Positions 43,260-51,964 of a DNA stretch of 64,000 nt are shown one piece after another; positions within the stretch are counted from its first letter, which is position 1; each line of letters starts with the position of its first letter. The notes below the pieces were generated by a model. The model did not search any database. It had not been told where the DNA came from and was given only the letters and a program-made list of their open reading frames with translations. The position numbers and the translations under genes were made by a program. The stretch lies in assembly GCA_964520905.1 (NCBI GenBank), contig CAZFQL010000009.1, positions 1-64,000 on the forward strand, given 5' to 3'. This DNA is from JAGVIE01 sp964520905. Lineage in GTDB: Bacteria; Bacteroidota; Ignavibacteria; UBA10030; SZUA-254.

Positions 43260-44690
43260 TTACTTTTGAATTTTTAATTGAATCCTCGTCCATTCTTTGC
43301 GCCACTCTTTGCCGTCCCAGTAACGAACACCGTTTTTGAGATTATCTAAATAAGCTTGATCGATCTTGCCGGTGAGTTTACCTTTTTGTACGAGAGACGT
43401 ATAAACAGCATCAGTATTATTCATTGATTTTACAGTCGCAATTTTCATGTCACTTGAAAAAATATAATCAAATGCGAACGGAGGGAATCCTTCATTATTA
43501 CCATTCCTCGTTTGAACTGTAAGTATCTTATCCTCGGTGTAGTTGAGAGTAGGCGTGGCAGCACCATATACTGCTTGAGCGTCATCCATACTTGTTCTTG
43601 GTAGACCGATGTAAAATACTTCTGCTTCCGATTTTGGGAAACCGAACCCCGGTGTACAACTTGATTCTGTCTGTCCAACAATCTTTTCCGGGGCGAGGAC
43701 AATGACTGCCGGAAATTCCTTATGAGTGGTATCGTTAAGATCATTCGTTACACTAAGAGCTATTTCCTTCTTTCCATTACCGTTTAAATCAATTGTGTGA
43801 ATTCTGGTGCATTGTCCGAAATGCCAGTATTCACCAATTACGTTACCCTTATTATCTAAACGACTAATAAATGACGGGGAACGAATATTATTTACCGAAA
43901 CAACAATTTCTTTGTTTCCAGTATTGCCAAAATCTTCAACTAGCAAAGATTGTGATAAGAAATCGGATTGATATTGCCGATCACGAAATTTGATGGCTCG
44001 CCCAAACGATATTTCACGCGCCTGTTGTTTATCCGAAGAAAAAATCCGGAGAACATTTCTATTTACTTGATCACCACCAAGTAAATTTAGGACTGTCACA
44101 ACCTCGTTTTTTCCATCGCCATCTAAATCAGTTACAACTGTGGTTTTTTTGTTTTGTTCAGCTGTTAAATTACTTGTTGCTTCAGGAGTAGGTATGCTCC
44201 AAAGAAGATCATGATTCTTGTTAAATATTTCTAATTTTTCTGCTGCGGAGTTGATATAAGTATAGCTGGGATTGGTATCCGTAATTTTCTTTTCGGCGGT
44301 AAATGAACGGATTGCATCATTTAAAAACCAACCCAGCAATCCAACAATTGCAAAGCTGCTTATGCCCACTGCAACGGGGTGGTAGCGAACAAAATAAAAC
44401 ATTTTTGCAAGCGGCGTATTAGGTCGGTAGTGCGCCGGCGGCGCGAATTTTTCGTAATATGGTTTGAGATGTATTTGCCGCCGCACAATTGCTTGTTCCG
44501 TCGAAAGCTCGGCTTCAGGAAGTTTTTGCATCTCAAGCTTCAGTTCATCGTAATACTGCACTATCTCCTCAACCAGCGCACGGCAGCCGTGGCATTCGCT
44601 GAGATGCTCTTGAATCTCATCTACCCTGCCGGATATTTCATCTGCCTTCAGGGCGTACAGTTCTAAAGTATGTTCATCTATATGATTCAT
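43260..44690 (-). CDS. Zinc-finger anti-sigma protein with VCBS/FG-GAP-like repeats
   Basis: 476 residues. The N-terminus has an anti-sigma zinc finger (EHLSECHGC, the HxxxCxxC motif), followed by one membrane helix (VAVGISSFAIVGLLGWFL). The extracytoplasmic part contains VCBS/FG-GAP-type calcium-binding repeats: DLDGDGKNEVVTV, DFGNTGNKEIVVSV and DLNGNGKKEIALSV. So it looks like a membrane sensor with a propeller-like outer domain. No recognisable sigma factor is next to it; the gene upstream on the same strand (44802-45803) takes that place and is unrecognised. Confidence 0.8.
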   Translation of the reverse strand: MNHIDEHTLELYALKADEISGRVDEIQEHLSECHGCRALVEEIVQYYDELKLEMQKLPEAELSTEQAIVRRQIHLKPYYEKFAPPAHYRPNTPLAKMFYFVRYHPVAVGISSFAIVGLLGWFLNDAIRSFTAEKKITDTNPSYTYINSAAEKLEIFNKNHDLLWSIPTPEATSNLTAEQNKKTTVVTDLDGDGKNEVVTVLNLLGGDQVNRNVLRIFSSDKQQAREISFGRAIKFRDRQYQSDFLSQSLLVEDFGNTGNKEIVVSVNNIRSPSFISRLDNKGNVIGEYWHFGQCTRIHTIDLNGNGKKEIALSVTNDLNDTTHKEFPAVIVLAPEKIVGQTESSCTPGFGFPKSEAEVFYIGLPRTSMDDAQAVYGAATPTLNYTEDKILTVQTRNGNNEGFPPFAFDYIFSSDMKIATVKSMNNTDAVYTSLVQKGKLTGKIDQAYLDNLKNGVRYWDGKEWRKEWTRIQLKIQK

Positions 44691-44733
44691 TCTAATATTA
44701 TATTCGTTGCAGTTAATCTATCGTGCTGAAATT

Positions 44734-44802
44734 ACCCTCTCCTCGTTCCGATGAATCGGAACACCCCTCTCCCAAATTGGAAGAGGGGATGGGGGTGAGG
44801 GT
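44734..44802. repeat. Nested palindromic repeat abutting a stop codon
   Basis: Outer arms ACCCTC (44734-44739) / GAGGGT (44797-44802) enclose two hairpins, GTTCCGAT-GA-ATCGGAAC (44745-44762) and CCCCTCT/AGAGGGG (44764-44788). Its last base is the first base of the minus-strand stop codon at 44802-44804. Confidence 0.8.
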
Positions 44803-45803
44803 CACACATGTTTTCTTAACTCTTTCACTGCCCGCTTGTGCGCAATACGAGCGAGGTATTCAATCCGCGATTTATGGTTTTTCCTGTATTCTTTCTCCGT
44901 CAAATCCGGTATTAACGATTTTAGACTTGCGTAGAACGACATCCTCTCACCATTTTGCTGGATGATTGTAGCGTTCAGGTTCTCTTCTATAACTTCGAAA
45001 TATTTCTTAAAGATAAACGCTCCGATTTTTCCTTTTCCAACATATTTCGGCTCGGTTTCGTTCATCACCTGCATACATATACCGCGAAGAATACCGGATG
45101 CATCGCTGACAGTAAACTGATCGTTAATTGTCGCCACATTCATCTCCGGCACTTCCGAATAAAGTGAACGGAAAATCATTGCAAGCATCATCAACGGAAC
45201 AACGCGGCTGTGCAATGTTTGCCCGCGCAAATATACGGATAACTTTGCCATGAGAGCAGGAATATGTTCGGAACCGTTTGCATTCTGCCGCAGTTCACGC
45301 TCGAGATCGTTGCGGTCGGCTTCAGGTAGATGCTCGAGTGTCGCACACGCGCACGGAGCAACGCACTGTTCGCCAAACCGTTCAATCTCCGTGAAATTGG
45401 TTAATGCCTCAAGGGAAAGTTTTATATTACGGAGAATTTTACCAAGCGCTGGGTCTGCCTCGTTGTACATCCTGAAAATGCTTTGGTTCACACGTGCAAA
45501 CACCAAACGGCGGAGGTGCGTGAGTAAATCTTTTTCTGAAATATTTTCGAGAGATAAACTTTCAAAGTATGTTTTTATCTGGATGAGAGTACCCGAATCG
45601 TCTTGCTGGAAAAGATCGGCGATGCAATCTATGGCAAGATCGTCGGGTGATGATTTGAAGAACCCGGAATGCAGGCGCCCGCTGTTTAGCTTGCGGCGAA
45701 TCAGAACTAATGCGATCTTGCGGCAAAGAAAAACAAACTCATTAATTGAGCGTGACGGGGGCTTTTCCGTTATCACGGACGATATAAGTTGTTTAAGTTC
45801 CAT
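44802..45803 (-). CDS. Unrecognised protein upstream of an anti-sigma gene (possible divergent sigma-like factor)
   Basis: 333 residues, all-helical by composition, no signal peptide or membrane segment, so cytoplasmic. I do not recognise a family. Segments such as DDLAIDCIADLFQQDD, LLTHLRRLVFARVNQSIFRMY and the basic C-terminus EYLARIAHKRAVKELRKHV recall the alternation of acidic and basic helices in sigma region 2 and a helix-turn-helix end, but the match is weak. Its position, upstream of and on the same strand as a zinc-finger anti-sigma gene, is where the sigma factor normally stands. The link is inference. Confidence 0.6.
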   Translation of the reverse strand: MELKQLISSVITEKPPSRSINEFVFLCRKIALVLIRRKLNSGRLHSGFFKSSPDDLAIDCIADLFQQDDSGTLIQIKTYFESLSLENISEKDLLTHLRRLVFARVNQSIFRMYNEADPALGKILRNIKLSLEALTNFTEIERFGEQCVAPCACATLEHLPEADRNDLERELRQNANGSEHIPALMAKLSVYLRGQTLHSRVVPLMMLAMIFRSLYSEVPEMNVATINDQFTVSDASGILRGICMQVMNETEPKYVGKGKIGAFIFKKYFEVIEENLNATIIQQNGERMSFYASLKSLIPDLTEKEYRKNHKSRIEYLARIAHKRAVKELRKHV

Positions 45804-45863
45804 GGGATGAGGGTGATTGGAATATAACTAAAAAGCAGGAGAGCTTCAACGGTGAACGCAGGT

Positions 45864-45954
45864 GTAGTAACCGATCACTGCCGAAGGCATCCCCTTTGGG
45901 ACAGATCGGTGTGCTCTGCTACCTCCGCACGACGGTCTGATGACCGTCTACTAC
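45864..45954. repeat. GTAGTA...TACTAC palindromic repeat, second copy
   Basis: Starts GTAGTAACCGATCA and ends GACCGTCTACTAC like the copy at 38430-38496, but the first hairpin carries an extra CCGAAGG/CCCTTTGGG segment. The terminal CTA supplies the stop codon (TAG on the minus strand) of the DUF167 gene. Confidence 0.85.
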
Positions 45955-46169
45955 AAAATTTCCACTATTTTCATCTTCCCTGTTGTTCCGCGAAGGATTG
46001 TAAAGCACCGCTTCGGTTTTCCAAAATACTCAGACAGCAGTTCAATCACTTTCTCGTTTGCCTTGCCTTCTACCGGCGGTACAGTAACACTGACAATATA
46101 ATTAGTCGCGTCGACTTGCTTGACTTCATTCTTGCGGGCATTTGGTTTTACTTTTATGCTAATCTTCAC
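45951..46169 (-). CDS. DUF167/YggU family protein
   Basis: 72-residue small protein with the DUF167 pattern: ISIKVKPNARKNEV at the start and VPPVEGKANEKVIELLSEYFGKPK in the middle, ending ILRGTTGKMKIVEI. The family is widespread and its function is unknown. Its stop codon lies inside the palindromic repeat, so the present C-terminus may be set by that insertion; the length is close to the short end of the family. Confidence 0.88.
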   Translation of the reverse strand: MKISIKVKPNARKNEVKQVDATNYIVSVTVPPVEGKANEKVIELLSEYFGKPKRCFTILRGTTGKMKIVEIL

Positions 46170-46215
46170 AATGTTATCTTTTTCTAAATCTATATATAAT
46201 CCTAATTTCTAATAT

Positions 46216-46312
46216 CGAAATCCTAAACAAATTCAAATCTCTAAATCCCAACCAATATATAATAGATGTTTGTTGATTAAATATTCGAATTCCGGATTTG
46301 TTTAGTATTTCG
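46216..46312. repeat. Imperfect 19-bp inverted repeat upstream of purC's end
   Basis: CGAAATCCTAAACAAATTC (46216-46234) and its near-reverse complement at 46294-46312 match at 17 of 19 positions and enclose about 60 AT-rich bases, between the DUF167 start and the purC stop. Confidence 0.6.
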
Positions 46313-46333
46313 AATTTCGTGCTTCGAATTTCC

Positions 46334-47227
46334 TTACTCTACTTCTTTGCCTGTCAATTGCTTCAATGCTTCGCGGTACAATTCGGATGTTTTTTGTATA
46401 ACATAATCCGGCATCATAGGTCCCGGCGGCTGCTTGTTGAAATTGATGGAAAGTAAATAATCACGCACGTATTGTTTATCAAAACTGTCTTGTCCGCTTC
46501 CGGGTTTGTATTTTGATGTGGACCAGAAGCGTGAAGAGTCGGGCGTGAATAATTCGTCAATTAAAATCAATTCACCGTTAAAAAATCCGAATTCCATTTT
46601 CGTATCAGCTATAATGATACCTTTGGTCTCTGCAATTTGTGCGGCACGTTTATAGATTGCGAGCGCGAACGCTTTCACTTTTTCGGTCACATCTATTCCT
46701 ATAATCGAAGCGGCTTTCTCGAAGGAAATATTTTCATCGTGCCCGATTTCCGCTTTCGTGGAGGGCGTGAAAATCGGCTCGGGAAGTTTTGAAGATTCCA
46801 CCAATCCTTCCGACAATTCGATACCGCAGATTGATTTCGATTTTTTATATTCATTCCAACCGGAGCCGGATATATATCCGCGAACAATGCACTCAACCGC
46901 CAATGGTTTGGCTTTCTTGACAACAATACTTCTGCCTCGAAGTTGTTCTTTGTATGGCTGACATTCTTTTGGAAATATATCCACATCAGATGCAATAATA
47001 TGATTTGGGATAATATTCTTGACAATCTCGAACCAGTAATTTGAAATTTGCGTTAACACTTTTCCTTTATCTGGAATCGGTTGCGGCATTACTACATCGA
47101 ACGCCGAAAGCCGGTCGGTTGCAACTATGAGAAGATGCTCGCCTAAATCATAAATATCGCGGACTTTCCCCCGCTTTATGAATTTCAGTGAAGGAAAATG
47201 GGTTTCATAAATTGTTGTTGAGTTCAT
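46334..47227 (-). CDS. purC: Phosphoribosylaminoimidazole-succinocarboxamide synthase
   Basis: Purine biosynthesis enzyme that joins aspartate to CAIR with ATP, giving SAICAR. Signatures: IKRGKVRDIYDLGEHLLIVA (ATP loop), TDRLSAFDVVMPQPIPDKG, ECIVRGYISGSGWNEYK and LIDELFTPDSSRFW. Length of 297 residues corresponds to the longer type of the enzyme found in many bacteria and fungi. No other pur gene is nearby; it is monocistronic between repeat-bearing gaps. Confidence 0.96.
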   Translation of the reverse strand: MNSTTIYETHFPSLKFIKRGKVRDIYDLGEHLLIVATDRLSAFDVVMPQPIPDKGKVLTQISNYWFEIVKNIIPNHIIASDVDIFPKECQPYKEQLRGRSIVVKKAKPLAVECIVRGYISGSGWNEYKKSKSICGIELSEGLVESSKLPEPIFTPSTKAEIGHDENISFEKAASIIGIDVTEKVKAFALAIYKRAAQIAETKGIIIADTKMEFGFFNGELILIDELFTPDSSRFWSTSKYKPGSGQDSFDKQYVRDYLLSINFNKQPPGPMMPDYVIQKTSELYREALKQLTGKEVE

Positions 47228-47251
47228 AGCGATCTAAGATTTTAGTTTGAT

Positions 47252-47300
47252 GATGCTTGCCCGTCTCTCCGAAGGAGTCCCTTGGACTGGCGGGGATGAT
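47252..47300. repeat. 49-bp interspersed repeat, copy A
   Basis: Matches 49202-49250 at 45 of 49 positions. It contains CCGTCTCTCCGAAGGAGTCC and ends GGCGGGGATGAT; the CCCG.. and GGCGGG arms can pair. Confidence 0.85.
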
Positions 47301-47302
47301 TT

Positions 47303-47794
47303 ATGTGCGCCGAGTGTCGTCCTGAAAAAAAGTTGATACGGTTAAAATGATTTTCCATTTTTTGTTGCTTTCATTCTTACTTTTGTTGGTATGTTGATTA
47401 CATCATTATGCAACATTTTTCAGCGATGGTATCATATATTCAGTGCTTATGTGCGGTTTCAGAGCGTTATACATAGTCAGGACATCACTCTACGGGTTTA
47501 TGATTCATATGGTATAAATATAACTTTTTATAAGAATAATTCCATCCACCAATGTTACACACGTAGTCGCATCGGTTGCAATTTAAGGTAGGTTAGACTT
47601 CGCCAGAGCCACTCGACCGGACCGAATTGAAACCGCTGAATCCACCAATTGCTTATAGCAATTTGTATCATGAAAATTCCTATTGTCGCTAATTTATTCC
47701 AGGGACGAAATTATTGCATAAATAGCGGTTTTTGCTAATACATAAAATCTAAAATACTATCAAAAGATTTCTCGTAGAAATCAAGAATCTGAAA
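47303..47794. other. Gene-free 490-base stretch
   Basis: AT-rich, with no reading frame that looks coding, no strong hairpin and no tRNA-like cloverleaf. I see nothing functional in it apart from possible upstream control of purC near its left end. Confidence 0.5.
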
Positions 47795-48073
47795 TTATTG
47801 AATTTCACCTTCTATCCACAATTTCTTAGTATCTCGGAATCGGGCTTGTTCATCAAGTGTACGCTTCAGCATATCAATCTTTGCATCAAGAAAATGCACA
47901 TAATAAAGTACAACTGCAAGAATGGCTAACACGGGATTTACCGATTCAGGAAAAAGCCAGCGGATACCGATTACAACAATGATAAAAACGATTGCGGCAG
48001 CAATAATCGGTTTGACATAAAGGTCATACACAGCAGCATGGTTGAAGTTTTTTTGCCATCGATTCATTTTCAT
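47795..48073 (-). CDS. Small membrane protein, third gene of a sigma/anti-sigma operon
   Basis: 92 residues from ATG 48073: a short cytoplasmic start, two membrane helices (IIAAAIVFIIVVIGIRWLF and VLAILAVVLYYVHFL) and a charged helical tail. No family recognised. Its start overlaps the stop of the anti-sigma gene by four bases (ATGA), so the product is probably made with it and may sit in the same membrane complex. Confidence 0.7.
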   Translation of the reverse strand: MKMNRWQKNFNHAAVYDLYVKPIIAAAIVFIIVVIGIRWLFPESVNPVLAILAVVLYYVHFLDAKIDMLKRTLDEQARFRDTKKLWIEGEIQ

Positions 48074-48543
48074 ACGATTTTTCTCCTTAAGAAAATTAAT
48101 GTGCCCCACTTAATTGGTTGTTTGATAACGAATGATATAATTAGAAGACTAATTGCAAGTAAAAACGTTGGTACAATATTCCATGTGCCATCTCCGATGA
48201 CCGATTCGATTGGACCGAGAAAAGAAAGTAGAGCGCCAACAATAGAGATGAGAGCAAACCGAACATTTGTACTAAAAATTTCGACTAATAATTTCAACAA
48301 TGGCAAAAGGGCGGTTGTTTTTTTTTGAGCGGACAATTTTTCACGAAATCGCTCATCGAATCCAATTGGAACATCGCACTGTGGTATGTTTTCAAAGGTT
48401 TTATTCATTGCAAGTATCGGTATAAATTGCTTCCGACATTGAGAGCATTCTGAAAAATGCGCTTGCAAAAACTGCAAATCATTTTCTGATGCTCCAACCG
48501 TGAGAATATCAACAACAATATGGTCAATCTTTTTACAGTCCAT
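48070..48543 (-). CDS. Zinc-finger anti-sigma factor with membrane helices
   Basis: 157 residues. Zinc-binding anti-sigma motif HFSECSQC (HxxxCxxC) in the first 40 residues, then a linker and two or more hydrophobic segments (FALISIVGALLSFLGPI and FLLAISLLIISFVI). It should bind the sigma factor encoded 14 bases upstream and tether it to the inner membrane. Release could follow zinc-site oxidation or a membrane signal; the sequence does not say which. Confidence 0.85.
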   Translation of the reverse strand: MDCKKIDHIVVDILTVGASENDLQFLQAHFSECSQCRKQFIPILAMNKTFENIPQCDVPIGFDERFREKLSAQKKTTALLPLLKLLVEIFSTNVRFALISIVGALLSFLGPIESVIGDGTWNIVPTFLLAISLLIISFVIKQPIKWGTLIFLRRKIV

Positions 48544-48557
48544 TTTTATATTGTATT

Positions 48558-49088
48558 TTATATTTTATAATATTCTTTAAGCATCTTGAACGCACGAAAC
48601 ACTCTTTGCTTCACATTTGTCTCGCTTATGCCGAGAGCTGAGGCGCATTCCGCTGATGTAAGACCATTTAGTTTAGTTAATACAATTGGCAGCCGATATT
48701 TTTCTGGTATCCGATGCAGCGCACGGTCAAGGTCGAGTGCATCATTATAATCAAAATTAGATTTATCTTTCATCAATTCACGCTCAATCACACTATCTTC
48801 ATCATCACCAGTGAAGAAAAATCTCTTATTCCGTTTTTTCACTCTGCAGCATTCGTGATAAGTAATCGAGTATAACCAAGTTGAGAATTTCCCTTTTCCC
48901 GCATCATACTGATATGCGTGGTTGGACATCGATATAAAAACATCATGCGCAACATCTTCGGCTAAATACTTATCGAGAAGAAATCGCAAAGCAAAATTGA
49001 AAATACCTTTTTTGTATCGTTCGTATAATTCACCGAATGCCTCAAGATCACCGTCAATTATCTGTTGCGCAAGCTGTTCATCAGTCAT
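48558..49088 (-). CDS. ECF RNA polymerase sigma factor
   Basis: 176 residues. Region 2: ALRFLLDKYLAEDVAHDVFI and FSTWLYSITYHECCRVKKR. Region 4: IPEKYRLPIVLTKLNGLTSAEC and ALGISETNVKQRVFRAFKML. The central linker (RFFFTGDDEDSVIERELMKD) is acidic. First gene of the operon sigma, zinc-finger anti-sigma, small membrane protein. Confidence 0.93.
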   Translation of the reverse strand: MTDEQLAQQIIDGDLEAFGELYERYKKGIFNFALRFLLDKYLAEDVAHDVFISMSNHAYQYDAGKGKFSTWLYSITYHECCRVKKRNKRFFFTGDDEDSVIERELMKDKSNFDYNDALDLDRALHRIPEKYRLPIVLTKLNGLTSAECASALGISETNVKQRVFRAFKMLKEYYKI

Positions 49089-49201
49089 ATTGTTAGGTAC
49101 TGGCTCTGTTAATTATAGCACTGGGGGGAAGGAATAGTTACACGGCATAAATAATGGAAGATGCGTAGTTCATGAATTTAAATTGATGGTTGACGATTTA
49201 T

Positions 49202-49250
49202 GACGCTTGCCCGCCTCTCCGAAGGAGTCCTTTCGACTGGCGGGGATGAT
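49202..49250. repeat. 49-bp interspersed repeat, copy B
   Basis: Second copy of the 47252-47300 element with 4 substitutions. It contains CCGCCTCTCCGAAGGAGTCC and ends GGCGGGGATGAT. Confidence 0.85.
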
Positions 49251-49320
49251 TCAAAATTCATGTTTTACGTTTCGAGTTTTAAGATTCGTTTTTGCCTTTT
49301 TCATTTTTCCTTTTGCATTT

Positions 49321-49767
49321 TTACTTTTGACTTGATGTATGGTCATGGATGATTTTCCACCCGTCTTTAAATTTTCTAAGTACGAGAGTAAAGACACCTT
49401 TGGGATTATCTTTATCACGCTTTAATTCCCAGTGTCCGAAAACCCATGCTGATTCTTTTGATAATAATTTGATTTCCAATTCCGAAAATTTCAACTCTCC
49501 CATTTTCTCCTTGGAATTATAACTCTTTTTATATTTATCGTAAGTTGCATTCCATCCCCGCTGAATATTGCCGCCGCTTGTAAACAATAGACTGTCGGAT
49601 TTCCAATAATCATTCATATAATTTTCAATATTACCATTGTTCCATGCACCCTTCTGTCGCTCCAAGACCGAGGATATCTGCTGTCTTGCAGTGTTTTCAT
49701 ACTGAGACAAAGCCGGAAGATGAATTCCGACAAGAAGAAAAAATATCGCGCTTATTCTGCCAATCAT
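49321..49767 (-). CDS. Exported NTF2-like (DUF4440/SnoaL-type) protein
   Basis: 148 residues with a signal peptide (ISAIFFLLVGIHLPALS) followed by a cone-shaped NTF2-like fold typical of DUF4440: QGAWNNGNIENYMNDYWKS-like start (residues 40-57), SLLFTSGGNIQRGW, and the end VLRKFKDGWKIIHDH. The family includes lyases and binding proteins, so no activity is assigned. It is followed on the same strand, upstream, by the aldehyde dehydrogenase gene 7 bases away; the two may share a transcript. Confidence 0.82.
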   Translation of the reverse strand: MIGRISAIFFLLVGIHLPALSQYENTARQQISSVLERQKGAWNNGNIENYMNDYWKSDSLLFTSGGNIQRGWNATYDKYKKSYNSKEKMGELKFSELEIKLLSKESAWVFGHWELKRDKDNPKGVFTLVLRKFKDGWKIIHDHTSSQK

Positions 49768-49774
49768 ATTTTAC

Positions 49775-51193
49775 CTACGAATTTTTATTATACTCTTTCT
49801 CTAAATCGATTGCCGTCAATGCTTCGTTGAGATATTTATTCACATCGATGTTCAGCCACTTTTCATTGATACGACGACGGCATATCCGATGAATATTCAA
49901 CAGATGTCGTGTCGAGATATTGTCGGTCGTACTGTTTTTTCCTCCTGAACCGCAGCTAAGCGTGAATGAAGTAGAAAGTGTATTGAACATTCCGCCCAAC
50001 GCACCCTGTGTAGACGGCGTGTTCACGAGAATCCGGGCGACGTCAACTGAGTTTGAAAAATACTCGATCCGCTCCGGATTGTTCGAATAAATCACGGCAG
50101 TATGACCTATTCCCCCAAACTTTGTAATCTCTATGCACCGGTCAATAGACGATTCAAAATCCTTTTCAACATAGAAAGCGAGTATCGGCGCAAGAATTTC
50201 TGCGGAGAGCGGGCAAGTTCGTGAGACTTGATTCAGTTCTGCTATCAGAACAGTCGTGTCATCCGGCACTATTATATTTGCCATATCGGCTATTTTTTGA
50301 ACCGGCTGACCCACAATTACCGGTGACATCAATCCGCGATTTTTATCAAATGCAATGTTACCGACTTTTTCAATTTCTTCGGCGTTAAGGAAATACGCCT
50401 TTTGATTTTTAAATTCCTCCATTACTTTGTCGGCAATACCTTTCTTAACAACAATCGCCTGCTCGCTGGCACAGATCGAGCCGTTATCAAAAGTTTTCGA
50501 CATCAAAATACTTCGCACTGCAAACGGAATATCCGCCGATGCCCCGATATATACCGGTACGTTTCCCGCGCCAATTCCTATCGTTGGAGTACCGGAACTG
50601 TAGCTTGCCTTTACCATTTCTCCTGTACCGGTAGCTAAGATCAATGCCAATCCATGATGGCTCATCAATTCTTTAGTCGTCAGCATATTCGGCTTGGTTA
50701 ACCATTGAATACAGTGTTCCGGCGCTCCGGCATTGCAGGCGGCTTCATAACAAATTCGCGCAGTCTCACCGACGCAATTTTTTGCAGACGCAGTCGAACT
50801 TATGATGATGGGATTTCGAGTTTTCATCGATATGAGAATTTTGAAAATCGTTGTTGAGGTTGGATTGATTACCGGTACGAGACCGAGTATGGGACCTATC
50901 GGTTCGGCTAATTCTAATATTCCGGAAAACGGATCTTCGAATATTATGCCGACGGTTTTCTGATTTTTGATCTGCTCATATACAAGTTGACTCGCTATAA
51001 CATTTTTTACGACCTTGTGTTCCCAAACTCCAAGCGCTGTTTCTTCGACAGCCATTTTAGCAAGATGTATGCGATTGTCCAGTGCTGCCAAGTAGACCGC
51101 TCTGACTATTTGATCAGTTTGCTTCTGGTTCAATTTCCGGAACGCCGCCGCGGCTTTTTTCGCTCGCTGAATTATTTCATCGGGTTTTGCCAT
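49775..51193 (-). CDS. Acetaldehyde dehydrogenase (acetylating)
   Basis: CoA-acylating aldehyde dehydrogenase resembling the N-terminal half of AdhE and EutE/PduP. It interconverts acetyl-CoA (or propionyl-CoA) and the aldehyde with NAD. Segments: EPIGPILGLVPVINPTSTTI, APEHCIQWLTKPN, GTGEMVKASYSSGTPTIGIG, and the catalytic Cys241 in NGSICASEQ. 472 residues, no alcohol dehydrogenase half and no microcompartment targeting or shell genes nearby. A fermentative or alcohol-oxidising role is likely, but direction and substrate length are not visible. Confidence 0.9.
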   Translation of the reverse strand: MAKPDEIIQRAKKAAAAFRKLNQKQTDQIVRAVYLAALDNRIHLAKMAVEETALGVWEHKVVKNVIASQLVYEQIKNQKTVGIIFEDPFSGILELAEPIGPILGLVPVINPTSTTIFKILISMKTRNPIIISSTASAKNCVGETARICYEAACNAGAPEHCIQWLTKPNMLTTKELMSHHGLALILATGTGEMVKASYSSGTPTIGIGAGNVPVYIGASADIPFAVRSILMSKTFDNGSICASEQAIVVKKGIADKVMEEFKNQKAYFLNAEEIEKVGNIAFDKNRGLMSPVIVGQPVQKIADMANIIVPDDTTVLIAELNQVSRTCPLSAEILAPILAFYVEKDFESSIDRCIEITKFGGIGHTAVIYSNNPERIEYFSNSVDVARILVNTPSTQGALGGMFNTLSTSFTLSCGSGGKNSTTDNISTRHLLNIHRICRRRINEKWLNIDVNKYLNEALTAIDLEKEYNKNS

Positions 51194-51286
51194 ATCATCT
51201 GCTCCAATTTAGTCATATCGTTAAACATTAGCGCGAAGTAATTGATGCTGTTAGATAAGAGAATATAGAAACAAATTCACACGATT

Positions 51287-51895
51287 TCAATCGGGGAAGG
51301 ATCGCCGTTTGACTACAGCTTTTTTTAAGAGGCGCAAATAATCTTCCCGTGGTATTTCTATCGCTCCTAATCGCGTAAGATGAGGAGTATTGAATTGAGT
51401 ATCGAGCAATTCAAATTTTCCGGCGCGAAGTTTATCAACCAAATAAACAAGAGCCACTTTCGATGCATCACGCACCCGGCTAAACATCGACTCACCGAAA
51501 AATGCCGCCCCCAGAGCTACGCCATATAATCCACCTGCAAGGGAATCATCCTTCCACGCCTCGACAGAGTGTGCAAAACCGAGTTTATTAAGCTGGACAT
51601 AACTTTGAATAATTTCATCGGATATCCATGTATCATCCCGCTTCGCACATTGATTCATAACTTCTTCGAATGCTGTGTTAATCCGAATCTGAAAAAAATT
51701 TTTCTTTATCGTCTGACGCAGGCTTCGAGTAATTTTTAAACTGTCCAGCGGAATAATCGCACGCGGATCGGGGAAATGCCATTGAATATAACCTTGACGT
51801 GATTCAGCCATCGGAAAGTAACCCGAGGCATAAGCAGAGAGTAAAAAATCAGGATCTATAATCTTACTATTTGATATCAGATTAGATTTTATCAT
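51287..51895 (-). CDS. aat: Leucyl/phenylalanyl-tRNA-protein transferase
   Basis: Transfers Leu or Phe from tRNA to proteins with N-terminal Arg or Lys, making them ClpAP/ClpS substrates (N-end rule). Family segments: SGYFPMAESRQGYIQWHFPDPRAI, THE tRNA-side AHSVEAWKDDSLAGGLYGVA (residues near 115) and FFGESMFSR, KVALVYLV, LLDTQFNTPHL. 202 residues is normal. It lies between pfkA and the aldehyde dehydrogenase without clear operon linkage. Confidence 0.94.
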   Translation of the reverse strand: MIKSNLISNSKIIDPDFLLSAYASGYFPMAESRQGYIQWHFPDPRAIIPLDSLKITRSLRQTIKKNFFQIRINTAFEEVMNQCAKRDDTWISDEIIQSYVQLNKLGFAHSVEAWKDDSLAGGLYGVALGAAFFGESMFSRVRDASKVALVYLVDKLRAGKFELLDTQFNTPHLTRLGAIEIPREDYLRLLKKAVVKRRSFPD

Positions 51896-51964
51896 TGTAT
51901 CATTTTATCATTGATTCATTGTTTAAATAATTAAATGTTTCAATGAATCAATGCATCAATTTTC

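Noticed and set aside
45250..45810. 186-residue plus-strand frame opposite the 333-residue gene
   Set aside because: Arg/Ser-rich translation typical of an antisense shadow; the minus-strand frame is longer and has balanced composition.
47391..47591. 66-residue frame in the gap downstream of the sigma operon
   Set aside because: No ribosome-binding site, no recognisable domain, unusual Cys/His/Tyr-rich composition.
47590..47650. Possible tRNA ending in CCACCA
   Set aside because: No T-loop GGTTCGAATCC-like sequence and no acceptor stem could be paired.
47252..49250. 49-bp repeats as ends of an insertion sequence
   Set aside because: They are direct rather than inverted and enclose regulatory genes, with no transposase.
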